The position numbers and the translations under genes were made by a program. 42,007 nt of DNA from an uncultured Balneola sp. (GTDB taxonomy: Bacteria > Bacteroidota > Rhodothermia > Balneolales > Balneolaceae): assembly GCA_913058495.1 (NCBI GenBank), contig CAJXQC010000026.1:1-42007 (forward strand), read 5' to 3'. Shown one piece after another: positions 15,648 to 25,244 of this stretch. The notes under the pieces were generated by a model that made no database searches, had not been told where the DNA came from, and worked only from the letters and a program-made list of their open reading frames with translations. How positions within the stretch are numbered: position 1 is the stretch's first letter; the number at the start of each line of letters is the position of its first letter.

Positions 15648-16496
15648 ATGGACAAGATCGGCTTTGGATGTATGTCACTGGAAGGTAGACAAATAGACAG
15701 TATTGAAATCTTAAGACAGGCATATAATAATGATATTAATTTTTTTGATACTGCAGACTTGTATGATTACGGCGAAAATGAAAAAATTGTAGGTGAGGCA
15801 CTTGCTCCTTTTCGGGATAAAGTTCAGATCACTACAAAAGTTGGTAATGAATGGAATGAAACACGCACTGACTGGCGATGGAATCCAACAAAAGATTACA
15901 TACTCAAAGCAGCAGACAAGAGCCTAAAGAGACTTAATACCGACTATATAGACTTATATATGTTGCATGGCGGCACTATCAACGACCCGATCGATGAAAC
16001 TATTGAAGCATTTGAAAAACTCAAAGAGCAAGGAAAAATTCTTGAATACGGTATATCCTCTATCCGACCCAATGTAATCAGAGAATGGATCAAAAGATCA
16101 CACATGAGTACTGTGATGATGCAATACAGCTTACTGGACCGCAGACCTGAGGAAGAATGCCTGGATCTGTTAAATAAATCTAATATCTCGGTTATTACCC
16201 GGGGAACACTAGCAAAAGGAATGCTGATAGATAAGCCTGCTAAAGAATATTTGGGATATTCTGAACATGAAGTAAAATTGATGCAAGAAGCTGTTTTAAA
16301 AAAAACTGAAAATCCTATTTCAACTTCTCTTCAGTATGTAAACAAACATCCGGCAGTAAAAACCGCTGTTATTGGAATCAGAACATTGAAGCAGTTGAAT
16401 GAATTAATTTCCTCAGCATATATTAGTACCTCTGAAGATACGCTGAAAAACCTATCAAAAGTTTTAGCTCCTAATATTTATAAGAAACACAGATAG
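15648..16496 (+). CDS. Aldo/keto reductase
   Basis: An NADPH-dependent oxidoreductase with a TIM-barrel fold, 282 residues. The catalytic tetrad is complete: D34 (NFFDTAD), Y39, K64 (TTKVG) and H107 (YMLHG). GFGCMSLEGRQ opens the barrel, and the C-terminal HPAVKTAVIGIRTLKQLNEL is the typical cofactor-binding end. The substrate is unknown. The start at 15648 has no strong ribosome-binding site, as for most genes here. It stands alone, divergent from the PEGA lipoprotein. Confidence 0.93.
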   Translation: MDKIGFGCMSLEGRQIDSIEILRQAYNNDINFFDTADLYDYGENEKIVGEALAPFRDKVQITTKVGNEWNETRTDWRWNPTKDYILKAADKSLKRLNTDYIDLYMLHGGTINDPIDETIEAFEKLKEQGKILEYGISSIRPNVIREWIKRSHMSTVMMQYSLLDRRPEEECLDLLNKSNISVITRGTLAKGMLIDKPAKEYLGYSEHEVKLMQEAVLKKTENPISTSLQYVNKHPAVKTAVIGIRTLKQLNELISSAYISTSEDTLKNLSKVLAPNIYKKHR

Positions 16497-16586
16497 AATC
16501 CCATTTTGACTTTTAAACCATGAAGATATTTCCTCGACTAAAAATCTTGTTAGTTTTCTCAGGAAAAATTAAGGGATTCAATAAAC

Positions 16587-17105
16587 CTAGTCGCTGAAAT
16601 TCTCTGGCTCGGGCTTTTCTATATAAACGATTTCCGTTTCAAATTTGAAATATTTATCCAGATTTTCTTTCAGAACAAAAAACAGTTCATCTGCTTGTTC
16701 AAGTTCATCATCCGGTGCCTTAACAATTCTGGAATAATTACTTTTCAGAATTATATCAATAGTGTACCATTCCTTCATCCTCAAAGTCTCCTGAAGAACG
16801 TTTCCTGATTCCTCATTAGAAAACCTGAGGCTCTGAACTTCACTAAAGGAAAACTCTCTCCTTTTAATCTTCAAATAGCTGAACCATCGAATATTTTGAG
16901 TAACTGTGTACTTATCCGTGTCGAAAATAAATTCATAGCTTGCAAACAGTTTGATGAAAATTGCTATAAAGAACATCCAAAAGAATACTGCAAAGATAAA
17001 TCCAAGAATAAAGCATAAAATCAACGCCGTAAAATCAATAAGCGTGAACGTAGCTTCTACATTCAGCTGAATAACTGAGCTATTTGAGTCGATTTTGTAC
17101 TTCAT
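16587..17105 (-). CDS. Membrane-anchored hypothetical protein
   Basis: 172 residues from the ATG at 17105. An upstream in-frame ATG at 17168 is rejected because it lies inside the terminator hairpin of the preceding gene. A hydrophobic hairpin (DFTALILCFILGFIFAVFFWMFFIAIFIKLF, two helices, about residues 24-54) is followed by a cytoplasmic beta-rich domain resembling a PH-like fold (YTVTQNIRWFSYLKIKRREF, FSEVQSLRF). I do not recognise the family. It is not obviously part of an operon. Confidence 0.75.
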   Translation of the reverse strand: MKYKIDSNSSVIQLNVEATFTLIDFTALILCFILGFIFAVFFWMFFIAIFIKLFASYEFIFDTDKYTVTQNIRWFSYLKIKRREFSFSEVQSLRFSNEESGNVLQETLRMKEWYTIDIILKSNYSRIVKAPDDELEQADELFFVLKENLDKYFKFETEIVYIEKPEPENFSD

Positions 17106-17132
17106 CTTTGAAGATATTAAAACAATGCCAAC

Positions 17133-17165
17133 AAAAAAGCCTTGCTTACTATTGTAAACAAGGCT
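17133..17165 (-). terminator. Intrinsic terminator of acidic lipoprotein gene
   Basis: On the minus strand AGCCTTG-T-TTAC-AATA-GTAA-G-CAAGGCT folds into an almost continuous hairpin followed by six Ts, 28 bp after the stop of the lipoprotein gene at 17193. It also fixes the start of the next gene, which cannot begin inside it. Confidence 0.88.
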
Positions 17166-17192
17166 CATAAATTTTGGAAACTGATTATGGGG

Positions 17193-17885
17193 TTAGTCTT
17201 CGTCGTCCTCACCGTCTTCATCATCATCTTCAAAAGCTTCTATTGAATTTTCAATATTGCTTTCTATAAGAAGAGTATTGTTAGAATCAGTTGGGTAAAG
17301 AGCGTTACCATCCTGATCTAAAAACCATAACGAAGTATCAAAATTCAGAGTTATTCTAACCTGTTCTTCGTCATTAACTTCAAAAGCAGGTTCAAATTCC
17401 AACTCTACTTCAAAATCTTTTTCTGATTTGAACGTAAATGGCTCTCCGTTTATAGTACCTGAGATAACCATAGAATAATTTTGTCCATTTTCTCCTTCAA
17501 AATCCGGATCATTTACCACAACTTCATCTTCATCTCTGGCTTCGATCTCAAATTCTAATTCTTCATAAAATCCTGCAGGAACATCAGCTATACCAACTTC
17601 GGTTAAACCTCCGTTTAAATTAAAACTTAGAACGATAGGTCCTTGCTCTATATCAGTGCTGTCATCATCTGTGGCACTTTCAAATTCAATTTCACTGAAT
17701 CTGAATTTTGCTTCAGAGATAATTACTGTATCGGCTACACTGTTTAATTTTTGATAGGTCTGGCTTTTAGAAGCTTTAGCATTAAGTTTTACACTTGATT
17801 GTGTAGTATCTGAACATGCACTCAACAGAAGAGAACTTGTTAATAACAGTACTACTAATGATGCCTTATTAAAATAGTTTTTCAT
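17193..17885 (-). CDS. Acidic lipoprotein, unknown
   Basis: A 230-residue lipoprotein with a clear signal and lipobox (LLSAC, Cys24). The mature part is beta-rich, with FRFSEIEFES followed by ADVPAGFYEELEFEIEA, a pattern like DUF4382-type lipoproteins. It is very acidic and ends in a run of Asp/Glu (AFEDDDEDGEDDED), which may bind cations. It is monocistronic, with its own terminator. A surface location is inferred; no enzymatic residues are seen. Confidence 0.83.
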   Translation of the reverse strand: MKNYFNKASLVVLLLTSSLLLSACSDTTQSSVKLNAKASKSQTYQKLNSVADTVIISEAKFRFSEIEFESATDDDSTDIEQGPIVLSFNLNGGLTEVGIADVPAGFYEELEFEIEARDEDEVVVNDPDFEGENGQNYSMVISGTINGEPFTFKSEKDFEVELEFEPAFEVNDEEQVRITLNFDTSLWFLDQDGNALYPTDSNNTLLIESNIENSIEAFEDDDEDGEDDED

Positions 17886-17977
17886 GGTCTTGATGAGTTG
17901 TTTATTTGATTACAAACCATTTAAACCAAGATCACACCACAATGTTCCCTATAACTTTATAGAAGATTTTAATAAAA

Positions 17978-19609
17978 CTACGTTTGAATAACCCCGGTCT
18001 TAAATTCTTCAATATCCGGATTCAGGTTTGCACATTCCAAAGCATTAGAGATCCTGTCTCTGGTTTCTGCCGGGTGAATGATCGCATCAACCCATAATCT
18101 CGATGCAGCATAACGAACATCCGTTTGTTTGTTATAACGGTCCGTAATTTCTTTCATAAGCTCGTTCTGTTTTTCTTCGCTTACCTCTTCCCCTTTTTTC
18201 TTCATAGTGGCTATTTTAATCTGAGTAAGAGTCTTAGCGGCTGAAGCTCCACTCATAACAGCGATATTTGCTGTTGGCCAGGCAAACATAAACCTCGGAT
18301 CATATGCTCGTCCACACATCGCATAATTACCTGCTCCGTAGCTATTTCCCACTACAACCGTGATCTTAGGTACAGTGGAATTACTCATAGCATTCACCAT
18401 TTTTGCTCCATCTTTGATGATACCGCCGTGTTCACTTCGTTTGCCTATCATAAAGCCGGTTACATCCTGAAAAAAAATCAACGGAATTTTCTTTTGATTA
18501 CAGTTCATGATAAAACGAGCAGCTTTATCTGCAGAATCAGAATAAATAACTCCACCAATCTGCATCTCTCCTTTTTTGGTTTTGGAAATTGATCTTTGAT
18601 TTGCCACAATTCCAACACTCCATCCGTCTATCCTTGCGTATCCTGTAATCAGAGACTGACCGTATCCTTTCTTGAACTCTGTAAAACTATCTTCATCGAT
18701 AATACACTCCAGTAACTCATTCATGTCATACGGAGATGTTCGGGATTCCGGTAAAATATCAAATATTTCGGCTGAAGATTTTGAAGGGAGTTTTGCTTCT
18801 TTTCTGTTAAATCCTGCAGTTTTATGCGGTCCTAATTTTCCAACCAGATCACGAATCGTTTCTAAACATTCTTCATCATCTTTCATTTTATAATCTGTAA
18901 CGCCACTAATTTCAGTGTGAGTAGTAGCACCACCTAAGGTTTCATTATCTACTGATTCGCCGATAGCTGCTTTAACCAGATAACTTCCTGCTAAGAATAC
19001 ACTTCCTGTTCCATCAACGATCAGGGCTTCATCACTCATTATAGGTAAATAAGCTCCTCCTGCTACACAGCTTCCCATTATTGCAGCTATCTGTGGAATG
19101 CCCTTTGCTGAAATAACTGCATTATTCCTGAACATCCTCCCAAAGTGGTCTTTATCAGGAAAGATCTGATCCTGCATCGGAAGAAAAACTCCTGCTGAAT
19201 CTACCAGATAGATTAAAGGGATATGATTTTCAATAGCAATTTCCTGTGCTCTTAAATTCTTCTTAGCCGTGATAGGAAACCAAGCTCCTGCTTTTACGGT
19301 GGCATCATTTGCAACTATCATACAATCTCTTCCTTCCACTTTTCCTACTCCGGTGACTACACCACCTCCCGGACAACCACCTTCGTCTTCGTACATTTCA
19401 TAACCTGCCCATAACCCTAATTCATAAAACTCCGAATCTTCATCCAGTAGCAAGTCTATACGTTCTCTGGCAGTTAATTTTCCCTTTGCATGTTCCTTGT
19501 CTATTCTTTTTTGACCTCCTCCTAACATTATCTCTTGTTCTTGAGCTCTTAAATTATCGAGTAACTCGTTTAACCAGTTTTCTTGCTTTGATGAGTTTGT
19601 ATTCGCCAT
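17978..19609 (-). CDS. Acyl-CoA carboxylase, carboxyltransferase (beta) subunit
   Basis: 543 residues; transfers carboxyl from biotin to an acyl-CoA. Both crotonase-like halves are present: the N-half has the family stretch ARERIDLLLDE, GYEMYEDEGG, IVANDATVKAG and MGSCVAGGAY (oxyanion loop), and the C-half has FFQDVTGFMIG and GNSYGAGNYAM. The sequence is closest to methylcrotonyl-CoA carboxylase beta subunits (leucine breakdown), including ending motifs such as RLWVDAIIHPAETR, but propionyl-CoA use is not excluded. The biotin-carboxylase/BCCP partner is not in the window, so it must be encoded elsewhere. Confidence 0.93.
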   Translation of the reverse strand: MANTNSSKQENWLNELLDNLRAQEQEIMLGGGQKRIDKEHAKGKLTARERIDLLLDEDSEFYELGLWAGYEMYEDEGGCPGGGVVTGVGKVEGRDCMIVANDATVKAGAWFPITAKKNLRAQEIAIENHIPLIYLVDSAGVFLPMQDQIFPDKDHFGRMFRNNAVISAKGIPQIAAIMGSCVAGGAYLPIMSDEALIVDGTGSVFLAGSYLVKAAIGESVDNETLGGATTHTEISGVTDYKMKDDEECLETIRDLVGKLGPHKTAGFNRKEAKLPSKSSAEIFDILPESRTSPYDMNELLECIIDEDSFTEFKKGYGQSLITGYARIDGWSVGIVANQRSISKTKKGEMQIGGVIYSDSADKAARFIMNCNQKKIPLIFFQDVTGFMIGKRSEHGGIIKDGAKMVNAMSNSTVPKITVVVGNSYGAGNYAMCGRAYDPRFMFAWPTANIAVMSGASAAKTLTQIKIATMKKKGEEVSEEKQNELMKEITDRYNKQTDVRYAASRLWVDAIIHPAETRDRISNALECANLNPDIEEFKTGVIQT

Positions 19610-19721
19610 GTTTGTCAGAAATCTTTTATTATAATACTAATGATTATTATTGCGTTGATTATAGGAATTTTAGTGATTCATAACGTGATTTATGATGTAA
19701 TTGAATTTAAAAACCCTTGCG

Positions 19722-21101
19722 ATGAAAAAATTTACTCTTTCTCTGTTTACTTTTTTGCTTATTTCTTCTTCTGTTTTACTTAGCCAACGTCGGGGAGATA
19801 TAAGTTATGCAACTTTAGCAAACAGAGCATCTACTCCTAATTTCTTTATCGACGCAATTGTAATTCCAACTGAAAATACTGAACAAGCCAAGTTAATTTT
19901 CATATTTAAAATGGAAAACAGTTTTTTACCCTTCAAGAAATTATCTGTTGACGATGAAATTGATGCGCCAGAAACAGCTGAATTCTATAGCATGGCAAGG
20001 TTAAACACAGAAATTTTTAAGGGTAAAGCATCAAAAAAGGAATTAAAAAACATAGCTCCGGTTTCTCGGGATTTGTGGCAAGACACTCTTTTCGCAAATA
20101 ATTATGAGGATACTAAATCGAAAATGAAGTATGCTTCCGGAAGATTAGTTACAGAACTCGATCCAGGAATGTATAATTATGTGCTTCAACTAAGTTTGAT
20201 GGATGAAACTGATGATCGTAATTCACAAAGAAGAAGCATCAGCATAAAGAACTTTGCAACTAAAAATAAAGGCGAAATATATCTGATAAAATCGAGTGGA
20301 ACTCCTTCTGATATGGAACTGATAAATATGGGAAACAATGTCATTTATGGAGAAGACTATAAAGCATTGATTAGAATTCCGGATTATTCACCATCAGAAA
20401 ACTATAAATTGGTTATTAGTAAATCCAGAATTGAAAAAAATGATACTACCAACGTATCAACTTTAAAATCAATCCCTATATCAGCTGATCGGATATTTAC
20501 TAATTCAACACTTTCATTATTAGATAAAAAAGAAACAGCTCTTTCACTTGATCAAAACAACGGATCCTTTTCCTATGCACTGGTAGATGTCCCTAATTCT
20601 GAGTTTGAAAACGCCCTCTATTCACTTGAATTGAAAAGCAGTACAAACGAAAATGTACAAGCAACTAAAGTTGTTCGTTCATACTGGCCAGATATACCTC
20701 CTTCGCTTCTGAATCTTGACATCGCTCTGGACATGATGAAGTACATCGTTTCTGAAGAACAACTCAAAAACTTAAAGAGCGGTAATTCGGTTCAAAAAGA
20801 AGAAAATTTCAGATCGTTCTGGTCAGAAAGAGACCCTACTCCCGAAACCGAATTCAATGAACTTATGACAGAGTATTACCGAAGGGTTCATTACGCGTTT
20901 GTAGAGTATCGTTCTCCTGAAACCCCTAACGGTCAAGACACCGATCGCGGAGAAGTTTATATCAAATATGGCCCACCGAATTCACGTAACAGAGCTTTTC
21001 CAAAAAAAGGTAAGGTCATAGAAACATGGACTTACAATAATCGAACATTTGTATTCGAGAAAGGATCCGGATTCTCAGAATTTATGTTGGTAGGCAAATA
21101 A
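19722..21101 (+). CDS. GWxTD domain-containing exported protein
   Basis: A 459-residue secreted protein. I take the ATG at 19722, which gives a clean signal peptide (MKKFTLSLFTFLLISSSVLLS); a TTG at 19701 would only add seven residues. The C-terminal ~110 residues are the GWxTD domain: FRSFWSERDPTPETEFNEL, then the conserved DRGEVYIKYGPPNSR and ETWTYNNRTFVFE. This domain is typical of Bacteroidota, Balneolota and relatives and has no established function. The middle is beta-rich. It leads a plus-strand run with pdxA 39 bp downstream. Confidence 0.93.
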   Translation: MKKFTLSLFTFLLISSSVLLSQRRGDISYATLANRASTPNFFIDAIVIPTENTEQAKLIFIFKMENSFLPFKKLSVDDEIDAPETAEFYSMARLNTEIFKGKASKKELKNIAPVSRDLWQDTLFANNYEDTKSKMKYASGRLVTELDPGMYNYVLQLSLMDETDDRNSQRRSISIKNFATKNKGEIYLIKSSGTPSDMELINMGNNVIYGEDYKALIRIPDYSPSENYKLVISKSRIEKNDTTNVSTLKSIPISADRIFTNSTLSLLDKKETALSLDQNNGSFSYALVDVPNSEFENALYSLELKSSTNENVQATKVVRSYWPDIPPSLLNLDIALDMMKYIVSEEQLKNLKSGNSVQKEENFRSFWSERDPTPETEFNELMTEYYRRVHYAFVEYRSPETPNGQDTDRGEVYIKYGPPNSRNRAFPKKGKVIETWTYNNRTFVFEKGSGFSEFMLVGK

Positions 21102-21140
21102 TCCTCAGCGTTTCAATAGCTTAAGTGTTAACTTTGGCTT

Positions 21141-22121
21141 ATGATACCTAAAATTGGAATAACGATTGGAGATATAAACGGAATCGGACCTGAGATTGCT
21201 TTAAAGGCGATCTCAGAAATTGATCTTACCGCTTCTATCCCTATTCTTATATCACCGGCTTCTGTAATAGATTTCTATAACTCTGAATTGGGGCTTAACA
21301 AATCAATACACAAGATTACTTCTGTATCTGAAGCAAAAATTGGATTTTTTAATCTTCTTGTAACTGAAAACTTACCTGCAAATATAGAAACAGGAGCAAT
21401 AACCAAAGAATCCGGATTCATTTCTATGAAATCCATTGAGTTGGCAATCGATCTTTGCAAAAATAAAAAGCTCAATGCTATGGTTACTCTTCCAATTTCA
21501 AAAGAAGCTGTACAATTTGCCGGATATGATATTCCCGGTCATACTGAATTTTTAGCTAAGCAAACAAATTCCGATCAGTTTTTGATGATGCTTGTCAGCG
21601 GAGATCTTAGAGTAGCTCTTATAACAGGACATATTCCGATCAGTAATATTGCGGCCTCTATAAATCAGGATTTGATTATAAGTAAAGCCACAATTTTGAG
21701 TGAAAGCCTGAAGCATGATTTCGGAATTTCCAACCCCAGAATTGCTGTCTTTGGGTTGAATCCACATGCCGGAGATGGCGGTGTTTTAGGTTCTGAAGAA
21801 AAGGAGATCATTGCACCGGCTATCGGTATACTAAAAGAATCCGAGATTAATGTTGAAGGCCCATTCCCTGCCGATGGATTCTTTGGACAGAAAAAACATC
21901 TTAAGTATGATGCCATCTTAGCTATGTATCACGATCAGGGACTTGCTCCTTTCAAACTCTTATCTTTTGGAAAAGGAGTTAATTTTACTGCCGGGCTTCC
22001 GATCATCAGAACTTCACCCGACCATGGTACAGCCTTTGATATTGCAGGAAAAGGAATTTCAGATCCTTCTTCTTTTATTCAGGCTTATGAACTTGCTGTT
22101 GAACTAGCACAAAAGAATTGA
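21141..22121 (+). CDS. pdxA: 4-hydroxythreonine-4-phosphate dehydrogenase
   Basis: Oxidises 4-phosphohydroxy-L-threonine in DXP-dependent pyridoxal 5'-phosphate synthesis, usually feeding PdxJ. 326 residues, full length. Family motifs visible: GDINGIGPEIALKA at the N-terminus, PISKEAVQFAGYDIPGHTEF (metal/substrate His), LNPHAGDGG, and MYHDQGLAPFKLL followed by RTSPDHGTAFDIAGKG. It is followed after 4 bp by a methyltransferase gene. Confidence 0.96.
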   Translation: MIPKIGITIGDINGIGPEIALKAISEIDLTASIPILISPASVIDFYNSELGLNKSIHKITSVSEAKIGFFNLLVTENLPANIETGAITKESGFISMKSIELAIDLCKNKKLNAMVTLPISKEAVQFAGYDIPGHTEFLAKQTNSDQFLMMLVSGDLRVALITGHIPISNIAASINQDLIISKATILSESLKHDFGISNPRIAVFGLNPHAGDGGVLGSEEKEIIAPAIGILKESEINVEGPFPADGFFGQKKHLKYDAILAMYHDQGLAPFKLLSFGKGVNFTAGLPIIRTSPDHGTAFDIAGKGISDPSSFIQAYELAVELAQKN

Positions 22122-22125
22122 TTGA

Positions 22126-22902
22126 ATGAAAGAATCAGATAATTATTCCAATCTTGCTCCTCTGTATGATAAGTTGATGGAAAATGTTGACTACGAATCC
22201 TGGGCTGATTATATCGATGAAATTATTCAGGAACATCATCCGGAGTGTGAAAAAGTACTGGAGTTAGCTTGTGGAACGGGATCAGTTGCTATTTCCCTCG
22301 ATGAATTAGGTTATTATGAAATACTTGCCAGCGACCTCTCACCTCAAATGATTGAAGTGGCTAAACAAAAAGCCTTGGAACAAAATGCTGATGTCCGGTT
22401 TCAGACACTCAATTTTTTGAATATTAACATTGAAGAAGAATTTGATGTAATCTTTTCTGTTTTTGATAGTGTAAACTACTTACAAACAGATTCAGAAATA
22501 ATTGCAATGCTTGAAGAATGCGAAAAGGTTCTAAAACCGGACGGGTTATTCATTTATGATTTCTCAACTCCATTAAATTCTTTGGAAGCAGTAGATTATT
22601 TAAATAATGAAGAAGCTGAAGTAAAAGATCTCAGATTTTTCAGAACAAGTGAGTATGATGCAATCAATAAAATACATACCAATACTTTTGAAATTGAACA
22701 ATTATCAGAAGACAAAAAAGAAATATTATCTACGTTCAAAGAAGTTCATAAGCAACGTATTTATACTTTAGAAGAAATGTTATCAATTTTGAAACAAACG
22801 CCCTATCATTTAGTTGCAAAATATGGCGATTTTGATCTTATTGATGCCGACGAAAACAGCGCACGTATAACCTTAGTACTTAAATGTCAGAAACATCTGT
22901 AA
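22126..22902 (+). CDS. SAM-dependent class I methyltransferase
   Basis: A 258-residue Rossmann-fold methyltransferase. Motif I is LELACGTGSVA (about 44-54), with acidic residue D at ASDLSPQM (motif II) and the motif IV-like FDVIFSVFDSVNYL. The substrate is unknown; the closest general type is the small UbiE/CmoA-like group acting on small molecules. It starts 4 bp after pdxA and overlaps ftsE by 19 bp, so it is co-transcribed with both. Confidence 0.9.
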   Translation: MKESDNYSNLAPLYDKLMENVDYESWADYIDEIIQEHHPECEKVLELACGTGSVAISLDELGYYEILASDLSPQMIEVAKQKALEQNADVRFQTLNFLNINIEEEFDVIFSVFDSVNYLQTDSEIIAMLEECEKVLKPDGLFIYDFSTPLNSLEAVDYLNNEEAEVKDLRFFRTSEYDAINKIHTNTFEIEQLSEDKKEILSTFKEVHKQRIYTLEEMLSILKQTPYHLVAKYGDFDLIDADENSARITLVLKCQKHL

Positions 22903-23585
22903 TTGAATTAAGAAATGTAAGTTTAAGCTTCGAAAACCGAAGAGTTCTCAACAACATCGATTTCAAGCTTCACAATGGTGAATTCACCTATCTTATCGGG
23001 GCTACGGGTATTGGTAAAAGTTCTTTCTTAAAACTTCTGTACAGAGATATTGTACCTGATACCGGAACTGTCCGTGTTACCGATTATCCGGTAAATAAGA
23101 TCAGTATGAAAGAAGTTCCTATGCTTCGTCGCCGTTTAGGTATCGTATTTCAGGATTTCCAACTTCTTCAGGACCGGAATGTATTTGATAATGTTGCCTT
23201 CGCACTTCAGGTAACCGGTGAAAAACCCAAGTTTGTAAAGCAAAGAGTTTTAGAAGTTCTGACAATGGTTGGCTTAAGTCACAGAAGAAAGCATATGCCA
23301 AAAGATCTTTCGGGTGGAGAGCAGCAAAGAGTGGTTATTGCCCGTGCTTTAGCAAACGAACCCAGAATACTGCTTGCTGATGAGCCTACCGGAAATCTAG
23401 ACCCAGGCGCAAGCAAAAGTATTATGGATCTTCTAAAGCAAATCAATAATCGAGGAATGGCCGTACTTATGGTAACTCACGATTATGCATTGGTAAAAAA
23501 ATATCCCTTCCGCACTGTTCGTATGATCGAAGGTTCATTACAAGAACTGCAATGGAAAGGCGATAAATTGGTTCCTGTAAAATAA
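22884..23585 (+). CDS. ftsE: FtsE-like ABC transporter ATP-binding protein
   Basis: A 233-residue ATPase. Walker [10 protein letters not shown] (about 38-46), Q-loop VFQDFQLL, signature LSGGEQQRV, Walker [13 protein letters not shown] and H-loop THD are all intact. The sequence around [14 protein letters not shown] matches Bacteroidota-type FtsE, which works with the membrane protein FtsX at the division site to control cell-wall hydrolases. ftsX is not adjacent. The gene overlaps the methyltransferase and is followed by queG 7 bp on. Confidence 0.9.
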   Translation: MSETSVIELRNVSLSFENRRVLNNIDFKLHNGEFTYLIGATGIGKSSFLKLLYRDIVPDTGTVRVTDYPVNKISMKEVPMLRRRLGIVFQDFQLLQDRNVFDNVAFALQVTGEKPKFVKQRVLEVLTMVGLSHRRKHMPKDLSGGEQQRVVIARALANEPRILLADEPTGNLDPGASKSIMDLLKQINNRGMAVLMVTHDYALVKKYPFRTVRMIEGSLQELQWKGDKLVPVK

Positions 23586-23592
23586 ACTTATT

Positions 23593-24534
23593 ATGGATTC
23601 TAAGAATCTGACTGCAGCTGTTAAAAATTACGCCTTACAGTTAGGATTCGATGCCTGTGGGTTTGCAAAAGCTGAATTCCTTGAAACAGAAGCACGTCGT
23701 TTGGAAGAATGGTTAGTCCAACAGCGTAATGGAACAATGAGCTGGATGGAGAACAACTTTGACAAAAGAGTTGATCCCACAAAACTTGTTCCCGGCGCAA
23801 AATCTGTGGTTTCAGTTATTGGAAGTTATTACTCCCCGGATCATGATCACCAATCAACAGGGAATCCAAAAATTGCCAAGTATGCATTGGGAAGAGATTA
23901 CCATAAAGTTTTTAAGAAAAAACTAAAAGAACTCTTCAGCTATACCGAGTCTCTGGTTGGTAATATTGAAGGCAGATTTTTTGTTGATTCGGCTCCCGTT
24001 TTGGATAAAGCCTGGGCTGTACGTTCCGGCTTAGGTTGGATGGGTAAGAATTCTAATATTTTAAACAAGGATATCGGATCCTTTTTCTTCATTGGGGAAA
24101 TGATTCTGGATGTGGAATTCAACTATACCTCGTCAACTACCGATCATTGCGGCACTTGTACCAGATGCATCGATGCATGCCCCACAGATGCCATTTATGA
24201 GCCTTACCGTGTTGATTCGAATAAATGCATCTCCTACCTGACGATCGAGCTTAAAGAGCAAATTCCGCAAGAACTTCAATCTTCTTTGGGAGAATGGATG
24301 TATGGTTGTGATATATGTCAGGATGTTTGTCCATGGAACAAAGATCCTTCGATAACTCAAATGGCAGATCTGAAACCCAGAACTAAATTACTGAGTCACG
24401 ATATTGATTTCTGGAATGAAATAGATAATCCGCAATACGATGAACTTTTTGAAGGAAGTGCGATCCGCAGAGCGAAATTCGAGAAATTCAAAATGAACAC
24501 TCAGATTGTGACAAATAATCTTTCAACAAACTGA
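23593..24534 (+). CDS. queG: Epoxyqueuosine reductase
   Basis: A cobalamin- and iron-sulphur-dependent enzyme performing the last step of queuosine synthesis in tRNA. 313 residues. It has the GFDACGFAKAE start and the DSAPVLDKAWAVRSGLGWMG segment that lines the B12 pocket. Two 4Fe-4S cysteine sets follow: HCGTCTRCIDACP with the later NKCISY, and GCDICQDVCPWN. It ends the run begun by the GWxTD gene and is separated from the convergent sigma-factor gene by only 8 bp. Confidence 0.95.
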   Translation: MDSKNLTAAVKNYALQLGFDACGFAKAEFLETEARRLEEWLVQQRNGTMSWMENNFDKRVDPTKLVPGAKSVVSVIGSYYSPDHDHQSTGNPKIAKYALGRDYHKVFKKKLKELFSYTESLVGNIEGRFFVDSAPVLDKAWAVRSGLGWMGKNSNILNKDIGSFFFIGEMILDVEFNYTSSTTDHCGTCTRCIDACPTDAIYEPYRVDSNKCISYLTIELKEQIPQELQSSLGEWMYGCDICQDVCPWNKDPSITQMADLKPRTKLLSHDIDFWNEIDNPQYDELFEGSAIRRAKFEKFKMNTQIVTNNLSTN

Positions 24535-24542
24535 GTTACGCT

Positions 24543-25172
24543 CTAAAAACTACCGCGCTTATCGATCAATGCTTTATACAAAAGCTCCCTGGCTCGAAAG
24601 ATATGTGCTTTTACAGTACCCAAAGGAAGATCAAGTTCATCTGCTATTTCATCATATGAAAGTTCTTCCATGTGACGGAGCTGTATAACTGCTCTGTATT
24701 TTTCAGGAAGGTTTTCGATCGCATCCTGAACGATTTTCTTCCTCTCCTTCTTGATCACTGCTTTGTCAGTAGCGTAGGTTTCATCAGGAAGTTGGATCTC
24801 CAGTTCACCGTCTTTAGTTTTGTACGGATCATTAATAGACAGCGTCTGAAGCTTTTTCTTTCTCAGATAATCTATGGTGTGATTGGTAGCAATACGATAC
24901 AACCAGGTTGAAAAAGCATACTCATTGCTATAAGTGGAAAGGTTCTTAAAAGCCTTCATAAACACTTCCTGAACCAGATCTTCAACAAGTTCTTTCTCTT
25001 TGATCATTTTCCGAATATGAAAATATATCGGGCGATCATATTTGCTCATCAGATCCTTATAGGCGCTTTCATCCCCTTTGAGAGCTCTTACAACAAAGCC
25101 GTCATCCTCAATACTACTAGCTGAGGCATTTTCTCTGGGTGATGAATTTTTTTCTGTACTGATATCTGACAT
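24543..25172 (-). CDS. ECF RNA polymerase sigma factor
   Basis: 209 residues from the ATG at 25172; an in-frame TTG at 25202 would place the start inside the inverted repeat at 25186. Sigma region 2 (LMSKYDRPIYFHIRKM, LVEDLVQEVFMKAF, STWLYRIATNHTIDYLRKK) and region 4 (LPEKYRAVIQLRHMEELSYDEIA, LPLGTVKAHIFRAREL) are both complete. An acidic linker joins them, as in the RpoE/SigW-like group. No anti-sigma factor is next to it. It is the last gene after ppx-like and prmA, but the 72-bp gap and inverted repeat suggest it also has its own promoter. Confidence 0.94.
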   Translation of the reverse strand: MSDISTEKNSSPRENASASSIEDDGFVVRALKGDESAYKDLMSKYDRPIYFHIRKMIKEKELVEDLVQEVFMKAFKNLSTYSNEYAFSTWLYRIATNHTIDYLRKKKLQTLSINDPYKTKDGELEIQLPDETYATDKAVIKKERKKIVQDAIENLPEKYRAVIQLRHMEELSYDEIADELDLPLGTVKAHIFRARELLYKALIDKRGSF

Positions 25173-25185
25173 TATCTGATTTTGT

Positions 25186-25210
25186 GCTAAGCTAAAATAC
25201 AAAGCTTAGC
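25186..25210. promoter_or_regulatory. 8-bp inverted repeat upstream of sigma gene
   Basis: GCTAAGCT and AGCTTAGC are perfect inverted copies separated by 9 bp, 13 bp upstream of the sigma-factor ATG. They could be an operator or a 5'-leader hairpin that limits translation. There is no T-run suited to a terminator. Confidence 0.5.
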
Positions 25211-25244
25211 GTAAATGAAAATCGGTTTTTTTTTAAATTCTATA

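Noticed and set aside
17106-17168. Longer N-terminus for the membrane protein at 16587
   Set aside because: The upstream ATG lies inside the terminator hairpin of the previous gene; the added residues do not look like a leader.
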